Shown here: positions 55,060-64,000 of the stretch, one piece after another | Layout of the letters: each line of letters begins with the position of its first letter | Position numbering within the stretch: the stretch's first letter is position 1 | NCBI RefSeq assembly: GCF_900116705.1 | Contig: NZ_FPBP01000004.1 | Span: 186,001 to 250,000 of the forward strand | Length of the DNA: 64,000 nucleotides | Direction of reading: 5' to 3' | From: Halomonas korlensis | GTDB taxonomy: Bacteria; Pseudomonadota; Gammaproteobacteria; Pseudomonadales; Halomonadaceae | The notes under the pieces: model-generated | The model's input: only the letters and a program-made list of their open reading frames with translations | What the model was told of the DNA's origin: nothing | The model's database searches: none | Program-made: the position numbers and the translations under genes

Positions 55060-56100
55060 TCAACCGCTGCGCCCGCTTTTCTCGAGCCGGGCGAGACGCT
55101 TGGCGAGGTCATCCAGATGCTTGAAGCGCACCGCATTCTTGCGCCACAGGGCGTTGGGCATCGCGCCGGTACCGGATGAATAGACACCGGGCTCGAGGAT
55201 CGAGTTGGTCACCAGGCTCATTCCGGTGACCTGGACGCCATCGCAAAGCGTGAGATGCCCCGAAAGCCCCACCCCGCCACCGAGCATGCAGTGCCGGCCC
55301 ACCCGCGTCGATCCGGCGATGCCCACGCAACCGGCCAGGGCGCTATGGTCGCCGACCTGCACGTTATGTGCGATCTGCACTTGGCTGTCGATCTTGACGT
55401 CGTTGCCAATGACCGTATCGCCGAGTGCGCCGCGGTCGATGCTAGAGCAGCTACCCACCTCGACATCGTCGCCCAGTATCACGCCGCCCAGCTGGGCAAT
55501 CTTCTGCCAACCGGCCCCGTCATGGGCGAAGCCGAAGCCGTCGGCCCCGATCACCGCACCACTGTGCAGGATGGCCCGCGCACCGATGACCACGCCGTGA
55601 TAAACCGTCACGTTGGCGTGCAGACGTGAGCCCTTGCCGATACGCGAATCGGCGCCCACCACACTGCCCGGTCCCACCACCACCTCGTCACCCAACTCGA
55701 CACCAGCCTCGATCACTGCATTGGGGCCGACCTCGATGCCCTCTCCCAGAATGGCGCCTTTCGCGACCACGGCCGAGGAGTGAATGCCTGTTCTTTCTCG
55801 CCGCATCAGGGGATCAAACAGCCGTGACAAGGCCGCGTAGCCCAGATACGGATTGGCCAGTTCGATCCGATCGACCGGACAGCTTGAGGCCAACTCGGGC
55901 GACAGCAGCACAGCACCTGCCCGAGTGCCCGGCAAATCCTTGAGGTAGGCGCGGTTGGCGAGAAAGGCGATCTGCGAGGGACCGGCTTCGCGCAAGGTAG
56001 CCAGGCCCGTTACCCGACGCGAAGGATCACCCACCAGCCTGGCCTCGAGTTGCTCGGCCACGTCGGCGAGGGTAAGGGTCGGTGAGTCTGTTGACGTCAT
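55060..56100 (-). CDS. lpxD: UDP-3-O-(3-hydroxyacyl)glucosamine N-acyltransferase
   Basis: Adds the second hydroxyacyl chain in lipid A synthesis. The 346 residues have a uridine-binding N-domain (IAFLANRAYLKDL), a left-handed beta-helix with many hexapeptide repeats from about residue 105 to 300, and the catalytic His in QIAHNVQVGDH. A C-terminal helical tail (FKHLDDLAKRLARLEKSG) follows. It follows skp after 28 bases, as in E. coli. Confidence 0.96.
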   Translation of the reverse strand: MTSTDSPTLTLADVAEQLEARLVGDPSRRVTGLATLREAGPSQIAFLANRAYLKDLPGTRAGAVLLSPELASSCPVDRIELANPYLGYAALSRLFDPLMRRERTGIHSSAVVAKGAILGEGIEVGPNAVIEAGVELGDEVVVGPGSVVGADSRIGKGSRLHANVTVYHGVVIGARAILHSGAVIGADGFGFAHDGAGWQKIAQLGGVILGDDVEVGSCSSIDRGALGDTVIGNDVKIDSQVQIAHNVQVGDHSALAGCVGIAGSTRVGRHCMLGGGVGLSGHLTLCDGVQVTGMSLVTNSILEPGVYSSGTGAMPNALWRKNAVRFKHLDDLAKRLARLEKSGRSG

Positions 56101-56128
56101 GATGGCCGGGCCCGGTGGCTAGGCTGAG

Positions 56129-56635
56129 TTACAGCAGTGAGTTGAGGATCTGAGTCACTTCTTCGGTCAAATCCTGCAGGTCCGCATCGGTATGCAGCAC
56201 TCCCTGCGGGTCGACCAGCACCTCGACGCCGTGGCGCGAGATAACCTGATCCACCGCCTGCTCCAGCATGGGTTCGGCCTGCTGCAGGAATTCCTGCTCG
56301 GCCTGTTGCTGCGCCTGCATGACTTGCTGGCGCAACTGCTCGAACTCGGCGCCCTTTTGCTGGAACTCCTGCATGGCGGACTGGCGCTCACCCTCGGCCA
56401 TCTGCTGACCCTCCTGCTGCAGCCGCTGCTGCATCTGCTGGAGCTCCTGGCCCAGCGACTCGGCCTGCTGTTGCTGGCTGCCGATGCGGCTCTGCAGGTC
56501 GCTCATGGACTGCTGGGCAGCGTCGGTCTGCATCAAGGCGCGCCGCCAGTCAAGCAGGGCGACTTCGGCGGCGTGGGCCGGCAGCGCCAGCGCGGCGAGC
56601 AGCACGATACTCAATGAGGCGGTCAAATTTCGCAT
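56129..56635 (-). CDS. skp: periplasmic chaperone Skp (OmpH)
   Basis: A trimeric periplasmic holdase that keeps outer-membrane proteins soluble on the way to BamA. Started at 56635 (AAGGAG upstream) it has 168 residues with a signal peptide ending ALPAHAA (about residue 23). A long Gln- and Glu-rich coiled coil (about 40-125, the tentacles) follows, then a C-terminal strand region (VEVLVDPQGVLHTD). The Gln content is higher than in E. coli Skp. It lies 40 bases downstream of bamA. Confidence 0.94.
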   Translation of the reverse strand: MRNLTASLSIVLLAALALPAHAAEVALLDWRRALMQTDAAQQSMSDLQSRIGSQQQQAESLGQELQQMQQRLQQEGQQMAEGERQSAMQEFQQKGAEFEQLRQQVMQAQQQAEQEFLQQAEPMLEQAVDQVISRHGVEVLVDPQGVLHTDADLQDLTEEVTQILNSLL

Positions 56636-56675
56636 GGTCGTGCTCCTTGCAAGGCATGGTAGGCAGCAGGCGCGA

Positions 56676-59018
56676 TCAGAACGTCTGACCGAGCGAAAAC
56701 TGAAAGAACTGGGTGTCGTCTTCGCTCTGCTCGTTGAGTGGTTGGGCCACACTGAAAGTGAGCGGGCCTACCGGCGTCAACCAGGAGAGCCCGATCCCCG
56801 CACTGTAGCGCAGGTCACCCAGGTCTACCCCGGAGCTGCAGTTGGATGTCTCGCCCGCCGGCACGTCATAACAACTGGAGAGAAAAGTGTTACCCGCATC
56901 GACAAAGAAGCCCGACTGGATGCTGCGGCGATCTTCGACGAAAGGCAGCGGGAAGAGCAGCTCGGCGCTGCCTTCGACCAGCACATTACCGCCCATCGTG
57001 CGATCGCGATCGGTGCTGGAAGGCGGTGTGGTGCGCGGTCCCAGGGTATTGGAGGTAAAGCCGCGTACCGAGCCCAAGCCCCCCGAATAGAAGTTCTCGT
57101 AGAAGGGGAAGGGGTCATCGCCGACGCTATCGGCATAGCCCAGCTCGCCACTGAACTTCATCACCCACTCCTCGGCGTCGTTGAGCGGGAAGAGGTGGCG
57201 TGCCTCGGCGCGCATCTTGTAGTACTGGGCGTCGCTGCCCGGCACCGACGTTTCCAGCGAGAGTCGCTGGTAACTCCCTGCGGTGGGCATGATGCCGCGA
57301 TTCAGGTTGTTGCGGGTCCAGCTGCCCGTGAGCTTCAGGCTCTGGGCATCGGCTCCTTGATCCCTCACGTACTCGTCGATCTCGAGTGCCGTGTCGTTGT
57401 AGGTCTTGATCGACAGGTCTTCCACCGAGGCGCCGAAGTTGAGGCGCGTGAGCTCGTTGATCGGGTAGCCGAAGTTGATCCCGCCACCGAAGGAATCGGT
57501 CGAATAGGTAGAAATATCCGAGTCCTCGTAGTCTGTCTCACGGTAGAAAAGATTGTAGCCCCGCGAGATCCCATCCAGCGTCCAGTAAGGATCGGTGAAG
57601 CCAAAGTTGAGGCTGGTGAAGATATCGCTGCGCTGGGCGCCGATGTTCACCCGATTGCCGGTACCGAGGAAGTTGTTCTGGGAAAGCGAGGCCCCATAGA
57701 TCACCCCGGCGTTCTGGGAGAAGCCGACACTCGCCGAGATGGAGCCGGACGGCTGCTCCTCGACGGTATAGGTGACATCGAGCTTGTCCTCTTCTCCCGC
57801 CACTGGCTGCGTCTGCACATCGACCTGGCGGAAGAAGCCGAGGCGCTCCAGGCGCTCCCGCGACTGACTGATCGACTCGGTAGAGGCCGGCGCACCCTCG
57901 AGCTGGATCATCTCGCGGCGCAGTACTTCATCCTCGGTGGTGGTGTTGCCAGCGAATTCGATTCGCCGCACATAGGCGCGACGACCAGCGTCTACCTGGA
58001 ATACCAGATCGACGGTCTCGCCATCGTTGCCCAGTTGAGGAACGCCATCGACAGTAGCGAAGGCGTATCCTTCGGCACCCAGGCGCGAGCGCAGGGCCTC
58101 GGAGGAGGACGTGACATCGCTGCGTGAGAAGATGTCGCCCGGCGTGACCTCCAGGAGCTCACGCGCCTCGCGCTCGCTGATCTGCAGGTCGCCGGTGAAG
58201 GCGATATCGCCCAGGCGATACTGGCTGCCTTCTTCTACATTCACCGTGATGAAGATCTCCGACTGGTCGGGACCAATCGATACCTGGGTGGAGGCGATAT
58301 TGAAGTTAACGTAGCCACGATCGAGGTAATGAGAGCGTAGACGTTCGAGGTCTCCGGATAGCGCCTCGCGGGAGTATTCGTCGCTTGAGAACCAGCCAAA
58401 CATCCAGCCGGGCTTGTCTTCCAACTCGAAAAGGTCAAGTAGCTCTTCATCGCTGAAGGCTTCGTTGCCAACGATATTGATCTGGCGGATCTTGGCCACG
58501 GCCCCTTCGTTGATATCAATATTGACCTGAACCCGGCCCTCGTCGATCGGCTCGACCTCGGTGTCGATGCGGGCACTGTAGCGCCCCTGGGCCTGGTAGA
58601 CCCCTTCGAGTTCACGCTGGATCTCCTCGATGGTCGAGAGTTGCAGCACCTGCCCTTCTGCCAGGCCAGCCTCCTGGAGGCCCCGGCGCAGGTCCTCATC
58701 GGAAATCTGCTCGTTGCCGCTGATCTCCAGCCGGGAGATGGTTGGACGCTCGACCACCTGGATGATCAAAACATCGCCGTCTCGGGCGAGCTCGATGTCC
58801 TCGAACAGGCCGGTGGCAAAGAGTTCACGGGTGGCGTCGGCCAGTTCACGGTCATCCACACGATCACGAGCGCTGACGGGAAAGGCATTGAATACGGAGG
58901 CGGCGGAGACCCGCTGCAAGCCTTCAACTCGAATGTCGGAAACTTCGAAGGGTTCCGCCTGAGCCGTCGCGGCTCCAACGAGCAGCAGCGCCGCTAGTCC
59001 GATGGTCTTGATTTTCAT
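56676..59018 (-). CDS. bamA: outer-membrane protein assembly factor BamA
   Basis: BamA inserts beta-barrel proteins into the outer membrane. The preferred start at 59018 (MKIKTIGLAALLLVGAATAQA signal peptide) gives 780 residues. Five POTRA domains occupy about 22-420, the first opening with FEVSDIRVEGLQRVSAASVF. The 16-strand barrel begins near YTVEEQPSGSISASVGFS. VRGF in GLGSVRGFTSN is the conserved loop-6 motif, and the protein ends in Phe (FSLGQTF), the usual outer-membrane signal. An earlier in-frame start would spoil the signal peptide. Confidence 0.97.
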   Translation of the reverse strand: MKIKTIGLAALLLVGAATAQAEPFEVSDIRVEGLQRVSAASVFNAFPVSARDRVDDRELADATRELFATGLFEDIELARDGDVLIIQVVERPTISRLEISGNEQISDEDLRRGLQEAGLAEGQVLQLSTIEEIQRELEGVYQAQGRYSARIDTEVEPIDEGRVQVNIDINEGAVAKIRQINIVGNEAFSDEELLDLFELEDKPGWMFGWFSSDEYSREALSGDLERLRSHYLDRGYVNFNIASTQVSIGPDQSEIFITVNVEEGSQYRLGDIAFTGDLQISEREARELLEVTPGDIFSRSDVTSSSEALRSRLGAEGYAFATVDGVPQLGNDGETVDLVFQVDAGRRAYVRRIEFAGNTTTEDEVLRREMIQLEGAPASTESISQSRERLERLGFFRQVDVQTQPVAGEEDKLDVTYTVEEQPSGSISASVGFSQNAGVIYGASLSQNNFLGTGNRVNIGAQRSDIFTSLNFGFTDPYWTLDGISRGYNLFYRETDYEDSDISTYSTDSFGGGINFGYPINELTRLNFGASVEDLSIKTYNDTALEIDEYVRDQGADAQSLKLTGSWTRNNLNRGIMPTAGSYQRLSLETSVPGSDAQYYKMRAEARHLFPLNDAEEWVMKFSGELGYADSVGDDPFPFYENFYSGGLGSVRGFTSNTLGPRTTPPSSTDRDRTMGGNVLVEGSAELLFPLPFVEDRRSIQSGFFVDAGNTFLSSCYDVPAGETSNCSSGVDLGDLRYSAGIGLSWLTPVGPLTFSVAQPLNEQSEDDTQFFQFSLGQTF

Positions 59019-59049
59019 GCAGTCGATTCGCTCGCGTTGATCTGCCAAA

Positions 59050-59063
59050 CCTGTCCAGACAGG
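59050..59063 (-). promoter_or_regulatory. short palindrome in the bamA leader
   Basis: CCTGTC-CA-GACAGG, perfect 6-base arms, directly after the candidate promoter and before the bamA start. It could be an operator or a small RNA hairpin; no regulator is known to me. Confidence 0.35.
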
Positions 59064-59066
59064 CAC

Positions 59067-59094
59067 CTTATACATTTGTACGGGTGACTGACAA
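59067..59094 (-). promoter_or_regulatory. candidate sigma-70 promoter for bamA
   Basis: TTGTCA, a 16-base spacer and TATAAG on the minus strand, about 49 bases before bamA. No sigma-E consensus (GAACTT/TCTGA) was seen, although E. coli bamA-skp responds to sigma-E. Confidence 0.5.
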
Positions 59095-59164
59095 GGCGAG
59101 AGCGATTGCTCTACCGCCTGGCGTCACCCATTGCCACCTTATTAGCGAAGGCGCATTTCCCCCA

Positions 59165-60523
59165 TCACCACAGGCGCATCAAGTCGAAATAGATCGCCAT
59201 GATCATCAGCGTGCCGACCACCGCCAGCCCCAACCGCAACCCCACCGCCTGGGCCCTCTCGGAGACCGGCCGACCACGCACCACTTCCATGAAGTAGTAA
59301 AGCAGGTGTCCGCCATCCAGCACCGGAATCGGCAACAGGTTCAGCACGCCCAGGCTGATCGATAGATAGGCCAGGAAGCCGACGAAGCTCTCGAGCCCGG
59401 AGCGCGCGGAGTCGCCAGCGATACGCGCGATGGTGATCGGGCCCGAAAGATTGCTCGGCGAGATCAGGCCCACCAGCATCTTGCGGATCGCATCCAGGGT
59501 CAGCACGGACATCTCGCCGGTACGTGCCATCGCATGCCCCACGGCGGCCAGCGGCCCGTAGCGGATCTCGCGACGATAGGCCTCGGGCCATTCCACCGGC
59601 TCGACCCCGGCACCGATATAACCGATGGCCATGCCATCCTCGAGCTCGTTGCGACCCGGGGTGAGCTCTATCTCGAGCCGCTCGCCATCACGCAGCACCT
59701 CGACGACCAGAGGCTCGCCGGGGCTGGCGCGCACGATATCCACGAAATGCGGCCAGTCTTCCACGGGCTCATCGTTCACCGCCAGCACTTCATCGCCAAG
59801 GGCGAGGCCGGCCTCGGCGGCCGCCTCGCCCTCGACCAACTGGCCCAGCACTGCCGGAAAAGCGGGTCGCCAGGGCGTAAGCCCCAGACTTGGCAGCGGC
59901 CGGGGCGGGTCCTGTCCGACCAGCCAGTCCTGTACCGGCAGACGATGCTCGCGGGGCTCGCTCTCGGCGTCATTCCGAGCACCAATACGCAACTCGCCAC
60001 TCTCGCCGATGGCCGCCACCAGCTTGAGGTTGATCTCTTCCCAGGAACGTACCGCCTCGCCCTGGACCGACGCGATCTCCTGGCCGGCCTGCAGGCCGCC
60101 ACGATCCGCCGGGGAGTCGGGTTCGACGTCACCCACCACAGGCGCCACCGTCGTAGTGCCGACCACGAACAGCGCCCAATAGGCCACGATCGCCAGCAGG
60201 AAGTTGGCCAGCGGCCCGGCGGAGACGATAGCGATTCGCTGCCAGACGCTCTTGCGGTTGAAGGCCTCGCCCAGTTGCTCTTCAGGCACCGGTGCCTCGC
60301 GTTCGTCGAGCATCTTGACGTAACCGCCCAGCGGAATAGCCGCCAGCACGAATTCCGTGCCGTGGCGATCCAGGCGCGACCAGATCGGCTTGCCGAAGCC
60401 CACCGAGAATCGTAGCACCCGCACACCGCATCGCCTGGCCACCCAGAAGTGGCCGAACTCGTGAAAAGTAATCAGCAGGCCCAGCACCACGATGACGGCC
60501 AGCACATTCTGGATCAGGCCCAA
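59165..60523 (-). CDS. rseP: RIP metalloprotease RseP (site-2 protease)
   Basis: An intramembrane zinc protease that cleaves the anti-sigma factor RseA after DegS and clears signal peptides. The 452-residue protein starts with TTG at 60523, preceded by GGAGGAG. His21-Glu22-Phe-Gly-His25 is the HExxH zinc motif in the first span, two PDZ domains lie in the periplasmic part (about 115-310), and LLPIPVLDGGHLLYY carries the third ligand Asp. The order dxr-rseP-bamA is conserved. Confidence 0.96.
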   Translation of the reverse strand: MGLIQNVLAVIVVLGLLITFHEFGHFWVARRCGVRVLRFSVGFGKPIWSRLDRHGTEFVLAAIPLGGYVKMLDEREAPVPEEQLGEAFNRKSVWQRIAIVSAGPLANFLLAIVAYWALFVVGTTTVAPVVGDVEPDSPADRGGLQAGQEIASVQGEAVRSWEEINLKLVAAIGESGELRIGARNDAESEPREHRLPVQDWLVGQDPPRPLPSLGLTPWRPAFPAVLGQLVEGEAAAEAGLALGDEVLAVNDEPVEDWPHFVDIVRASPGEPLVVEVLRDGERLEIELTPGRNELEDGMAIGYIGAGVEPVEWPEAYRREIRYGPLAAVGHAMARTGEMSVLTLDAIRKMLVGLISPSNLSGPITIARIAGDSARSGLESFVGFLAYLSISLGVLNLLPIPVLDGGHLLYYFMEVVRGRPVSERAQAVGLRLGLAVVGTLMIMAIYFDLMRLW

Positions 60524-60568
60524 GGCAGTCTCCTCCCGGGTTGCGTTAAGGGGGCGTCGCGTCGCGCC

Positions 60569-61765
60569 TTAATGATGCCCGAGCCGCTCAAGAGCGACCC
60601 GACGGGCGTGCGCATTGGCCTCGAGTATCGTCTCGAGGTCCACCGCGGACTCCACGGCAATGGCCTCTAGCGTACAGCCCACCAGCTCATCGATGCCGGT
60701 GAAGCCGAGCCTTCCTGCGAGGAAGGCCTCTACAGCCACCTCGTTGGCGGCATTGAGCACGGCCGGCGCAGTGCCACCCGCGGCCATCGCCTCGCGTGCC
60801 AGGCGCAGGCAGGGAAACGCGGTCTCGTCGGGGGGCTCGAAGTCGAGTCGTGCCACCGAGAACAGGTCCAGCGCCTTGACGCCGGCCTCGATGCGCTCCG
60901 GCCAGGCCAGCCCATAGGCGATCGGGGTGCGCATGTCAGGGTTGCCCAGCTGGGCGATCACCGAGCCATCGGCATAGGCGGCCATGGAGTGAATAACGCT
61001 CTGCGGATGCACCACCACCTCCACCTGGTCGGGGCGGGCGTCGAACAACCAGCAGGCTTCGATCAGCTCCAGCCCCTTGTTCATCAGCGTGGCGCTGTCT
61101 ACCGAAATCTTTCGCCCCATCGACCAGTTGGGATGCGCACAGGCCTGGTCCGGTGTCACGCCGGCAAGGTCCCCTCGCGACCAGCCGCGAAAGGGCCCAC
61201 CCGAGGCGGTGAGCAGCAGCTGTGAAACACCATGGTGTTCAAGGCCGCCGCGATGCTCCACGGGTAGACACTGATAAATGGCATTATGTTCGGAATCGAT
61301 CGGCAACAGGGTCGCGCCATGTCGGTTCACCGCGTCCATGAACAGCGCCCCGGACATCACCAGGGCCTCCTTGTTGGCCAGCAGGACCCGCTTGCCGGCC
61401 TGCACCGCCGCCAGGGTCGGCAGCAGCCCCGCGGCGCCGACGATCGCCGACATCACCACATCGGCCTCGCTGGCCCTGGCCACCTCGACCAGCGCCTCCG
61501 GACCAGCATTCACCTCGGTGTCGAGCCCCGCTGCCCGAAGTCGCTCGCGCAGCCAGCCAGCGTCCTCTTCACCGTCCAGCACTGCCACGGCGGGACGGTG
61601 CACGCGGCAGCACTCAAGCAAGGCCTCCCGAGAGCGATGCGCGGTCAAGGCATGCACCCGATAGCGCTCGGGATGGCGAGCGATCACGTCCAGGGTGCTG
61701 GAACCAATCGAGCCGGTGGCGCCCAGCACGGTCACGCCGCGAGGGCGAGGAGCGGTATCGACCAT
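60569..61765 (-). CDS. dxr: 1-deoxy-D-xylulose 5-phosphate reductoisomerase
   Basis: The second step of the MEP isoprenoid pathway, making MEP with NADPH; it feeds ubiquinone and undecaprenyl synthesis. The 398 residues start at the ATG at 61765 (GGAGGG five bases upstream), which shares one base with the cdsA stop. [14 protein letters not shown] is the NADPH site, [11 protein letters not shown] and [11 protein letters not shown] contain metal and substrate residues, and [18 protein letters not shown] is the flexible-loop/substrate region. Confidence 0.97.
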   Translation of the reverse strand: MVDTAPRPRGVTVLGATGSIGSSTLDVIARHPERYRVHALTAHRSREALLECCRVHRPAVAVLDGEEDAGWLRERLRAAGLDTEVNAGPEALVEVARASEADVVMSAIVGAAGLLPTLAAVQAGKRVLLANKEALVMSGALFMDAVNRHGATLLPIDSEHNAIYQCLPVEHRGGLEHHGVSQLLLTASGGPFRGWSRGDLAGVTPDQACAHPNWSMGRKISVDSATLMNKGLELIEACWLFDARPDQVEVVVHPQSVIHSMAAYADGSVIAQLGNPDMRTPIAYGLAWPERIEAGVKALDLFSVARLDFEPPDETAFPCLRLAREAMAAGGTAPAVLNAANEVAVEAFLAGRLGFTGIDELVGCTLEAIAVESAVDLETILEANAHARRVALERLGHH

Positions 61766-62565
61766 CACAGCCCTCCTGCGGTGAGCAAGGCAAACAACGG
61801 CAAGGCGGCGGTCAGGCTATCGATCCGGTCGAGCACACCACCGTGGCCTGGCAGCAGGTTGCTGGAATCCTTGAGTCCCCGATAACGCTTGAGCATGCTC
61901 TCGAGAAGGTCCCCCAGCACCGAGGCCAGCGTCACCATCAGCGTGATGCCCAGCAGAGCAACGAAGCCGCCGGCACCCAGGCCTTCCCAGAAGGCGAAGA
62001 CCACGGCCAGCACGGCGGTTACGGCCATGCCCCCGAACACGCCCTCCCAGCTCTTGCCGGGGCTCACCCGCGGGGCCAGCTTGCGCTTGCCGAACTTGCG
62101 GCCGGCGAAATAGGCGCCGATATCGGCGCCCCACACCAGCAGCAGCAGAAACAACAGCCAGGCGGCGCCGGTCTCCCGCAACAGGTACAGGCCGACCCAG
62201 GCGGGCAATAACACCCACAGGCCCATGGCCAGTCGTCGTCGGGTGGAATGCCACTGCGAAACGCGGTCGGGGTAGCGGGTGACCCAATACAGATTAACCA
62301 ACCAGCCTGCCAGGGCGAGCCACAGCGGCCAGGTCGCCAGCAGCGCGCCCGAGAGCCACAGCAACCCCATCAACACCGCCAGGCCGCCGAGTAGCGCCAG
62401 CCGCGCGCCAGGCGCCTCGACGCCGGCCAGCTGGGTCCATTCCCACCCAGCGAGCAGCACGATCATGGCGGTGAACAACGCGAAGGCGCCCCCCGTCAGG
62501 CCGAAGAGACCGACCAGCATGAGTGGCACCAACCAGGCCACCGTGATGATGCGCTGCTTAAGCAT
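61765..62565 (-). CDS. cdsA: phosphatidate cytidylyltransferase
   Basis: Makes CDP-diacylglycerol from phosphatidate and CTP at the inner membrane, the branch point of phospholipid synthesis. The 266-residue protein starts at the ATG at 62565, eight bases inside the end of uppS. About eight hydrophobic spans are visible. The C-terminal family signature reads [20 protein letters not shown] and then VLDRID. CTP is supplied by pyrG, at the other edge of this window. Confidence 0.95.
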   Translation of the reverse strand: MLKQRIITVAWLVPLMLVGLFGLTGGAFALFTAMIVLLAGWEWTQLAGVEAPGARLALLGGLAVLMGLLWLSGALLATWPLWLALAGWLVNLYWVTRYPDRVSQWHSTRRRLAMGLWVLLPAWVGLYLLRETGAAWLLFLLLLVWGADIGAYFAGRKFGKRKLAPRVSPGKSWEGVFGGMAVTAVLAVVFAFWEGLGAGGFVALLGITLMVTLASVLGDLLESMLKRYRGLKDSSNLLPGHGGVLDRIDSLTAALPLFALLTAGGL

Positions 62566-63358
62566 TACGGTGCGCCTCGACCTGCTCATCGGTCATGCCG
62601 AAGCGCCGTTGGCGGTGACGAAAATCATCCAGCGCCTGGTCGAAGGCCGCCTTGCCGAAATCGGGCCAGAGCGTCGGGGTGAAATACAGCTCGGCGTAGG
62701 TCATCTGCCACAACAGGAAGTTGGAGATACGCTTCTCGCCGCTGGTGCGTATGCACAGATCGACCGGAGCGTCATCGGGCAGGCAGACCATCCGATCGAT
62801 GGCTTGTTCATCGATGTCCTCGGCGTCCATCTCACCGGCGGCGACGCGCTCGGCCAGCCGACGCGCCGCGCTGGCGATGTCCCAGCGGCCCCCATAATTG
62901 GCGGCGACCACCAGGTGCATGCGCGTGTTGTCGCGGGTCAGCGCCTCGGCGCGGGCGATATGGTTCTGGATCGAGCTTGAAAACGCGGTGCGATCGCCGA
63001 TGATCGTTAGGCGAATACCGTTGTCGTTGAGCTTTCTGACCTCACGCTTCAACGCCATCAGGAAAAGCTCCATCAGGGCGCTGACCTCGGCCTTGGGACG
63101 CTTCCAGTTTTCGCTGGAAAAGGCAAACAGGGTCAGCGTCTCGATGCCGCGCTCGGCGGCACGACGGATCACCGCACGCACCGCCTCGACGCCAGCCCGG
63201 TGGCCTCTGATGCCTGACAATCCACGCGCCTTCGCCCAGCGGTTGTTGCCGTCCATGATGATAGCCACGTGGCGTGGCATACCACTCTCGACAGGCGCCC
63301 TCGGGCCACTGTCGAAACGGGAGTCGGGAAGCTGCGGTGGCGTCATGATGTCTCGCAT
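62558..63358 (-). CDS. uppS: undecaprenyl diphosphate synthase
   Basis: A cis-prenyltransferase making the C55 lipid carrier for cell-wall and O-antigen synthesis. The 266 residues contain RHVAIIMDGNNRWAK with the catalytic Asp, the GHRAGVEAVR substrate loop, FAFSSENWKRP and the C-terminal RTSGEKRISNFLLWQ with YFTPTLWPDF. Two starts are possible (63358 and 63346, four codons apart); neither has a strong ribosome site. It overlaps cdsA by eight bases and lies 44 bases after frr. Confidence 0.95.
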   Translation of the reverse strand: MRDIMTPPQLPDSRFDSGPRAPVESGMPRHVAIIMDGNNRWAKARGLSGIRGHRAGVEAVRAVIRRAAERGIETLTLFAFSSENWKRPKAEVSALMELFLMALKREVRKLNDNGIRLTIIGDRTAFSSSIQNHIARAEALTRDNTRMHLVVAANYGGRWDIASAARRLAERVAAGEMDAEDIDEQAIDRMVCLPDDAPVDLCIRTSGEKRISNFLLWQMTYAELYFTPTLWPDFGKAAFDQALDDFRHRQRRFGMTDEQVEAHRNA

Positions 63359-63402
63359 GAAAGGTGTGCTGAAAACGGGCGACGGGTCTTGCCCTTGGGT
63401 CC

Positions 63403-63960
63403 TCAGACCTGCATCAGGTCGTGTTCCTTGGTTTCCAGCGTCTTGTCGATCTCGGCGATGAACCTGTCGGTCAGCTTCTGCACCGCTTCTTCGGCCTGGT
63501 GCTGCTCGTCCTCGGAAATGTCCTTGTCCTTGAGCAGCGTCTTGATATCGCCGTTTGCGTCACGACGCACGTTGCGCACCGCCACCCTGGCATGCTCGGC
63601 TTCCTGGCGCGCCTGCTTGATGTACCCCTTGCGAGTCTCTTCAGTGAGCATCGGCATCGGCACGCGAATGACGTTGCCGGCACTGGCCGGATTGAGGCCG
63701 AGGTCGGAGGTCATGATGGCCTTCTCGATCTTGGGCACCAGGTTCTGCTCCCAGGGCACCACGGAGAGGGTGCGGGCGTCCTCGGTGTTGATCGAGGCCA
63801 CCTGATTGAGCGGCACCTGAGAGCCGTAATACTCCACGGTTACCGAATCCAGGATACTGGAGTGGGCGCGCCCGGTACGAATCTTGTTCAGATTGCTGTG
63901 AAGGGCCTCGAGGCTCTTCTTCATGCGGGATTCCGCATCTTTCTTGATATCGTCGATCAC
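63403..63960 (-). CDS. frr: ribosome recycling factor
   Basis: With EF-G it splits post-termination ribosomes. The 185 residues start with GTG at 63960 (GAGG eight bases upstream), giving [14 protein letters not shown]. coli frr also starts with [44 protein letters not shown] and VRNVRRDAN are family blocks, and the protein ends KEHDLMQV. pyrH is expected just beyond the right edge. The last 40 bases of the window show no further gene. Confidence 0.97.
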   Translation of the reverse strand: MIDDIKKDAESRMKKSLEALHSNLNKIRTGRAHSSILDSVTVEYYGSQVPLNQVASINTEDARTLSVVPWEQNLVPKIEKAIMTSDLGLNPASAGNVIRVPMPMLTEETRKGYIKQARQEAEHARVAVRNVRRDANGDIKTLLKDKDISEDEQHQAEEAVQKLTDRFIAEIDKTLETKEHDLMQV

Positions 63961-64000
63961 GTTGTCAACCTCTGTCTATCAGCGTGCCTTCCTCGCCGCC

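Noticed and set aside
56484..58127. 547-codon open frame opposite bamA and skp
   Set aside because: Antisense shadow; bamA and skp are unmistakable on the other strand.

Overview
The window is a high-GC, gene-dense, single-copy housekeeping stretch of a gammaproteobacterial chromosome. Protein sequences and gene order point to Halomonadaceae (Halomonas-like). The order tatABC / hemB / ppk1 / rho / ubiD and pilMNOPQ-aroK-aroB next to ponA, argS-hslVU and ubiE-ubiJ-ubiB resembles Pseudomonas. Other clues are the acidic linkers in secreted and Tat proteins, a DUF481 'salt-induced' outer-membrane protein and a Mg-type HemB. I see no prophage, insertion sequence, CRISPR array, tRNA or rRNA. The assignment rests on remembered family sequences, not a search.

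Layout. 1-870 is the start of pyrG (minus strand, cut by the window edge), then a YjlB-like cupin gene and gltD-gltB (glutamate synthase). 8085-14723 is a minus-strand operon pilM-N-O-P-Q-aroK-aroB (type IV pilus alignment subcomplex and secretin, then shikimate enzymes), divergent from ponA (PBP1A). After a DUF481 protein, a short malic enzyme and rpmE come priA, argS, an FtsN-like SPOR protein, hslVU and a DUF971 gene, then ubiE-ubiJ-ubiB-hisE-tatABC, all on the plus strand. 33052-45990 holds elbB, hemB, ppk1, a DUF3087 gene, a DAHP synthase (aroG), folM, fre, ubiD, rho and ppx. From 45970 to the right edge everything is on the minus strand in the classic envelope order frr-uppS-cdsA-dxr-rseP-bamA-skp-lpxD-fabZ-lpxA-lpxB-rnhB-dnaE-accA-tilS, which makes undecaprenyl and isoprenoid precursors, phospholipid, lipid A and the outer-membrane protein assembly machine.

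The most interesting non-standard signal lies upstream of aroG on the minus strand (38952-39401). A 49-codon open frame has seven Tyr/Phe/Trp codons within eleven codons. It is followed by a strong hairpin, then by a second small frame of 52 codons that repeats an aromatic cluster and ends four bases before the aroG start. This looks like an aromatic-amino-acid attenuator, possibly double, controlling the first enzyme of the shikimate pathway. Other small-scale signals are a 42-aa single-membrane-span protein between folM and this leader, a 34-aa candidate leader peptide between a good promoter and rho, a sigma-32-like promoter plus hairpin before hslV, and a low-GC segment with a G8 run inside pilQ.

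Absences are also informative. No damX is found between aroB and gltB, no hisI before hisE, and no trxA beside rho, although each is usual there in relatives. pyrG is separated from tilS by about 45 kb. Several starts were moved from the longest open frame to an internal start with a Shine-Dalgarno sequence. Promoters and hairpins were judged by eye, not by folding or scoring software.
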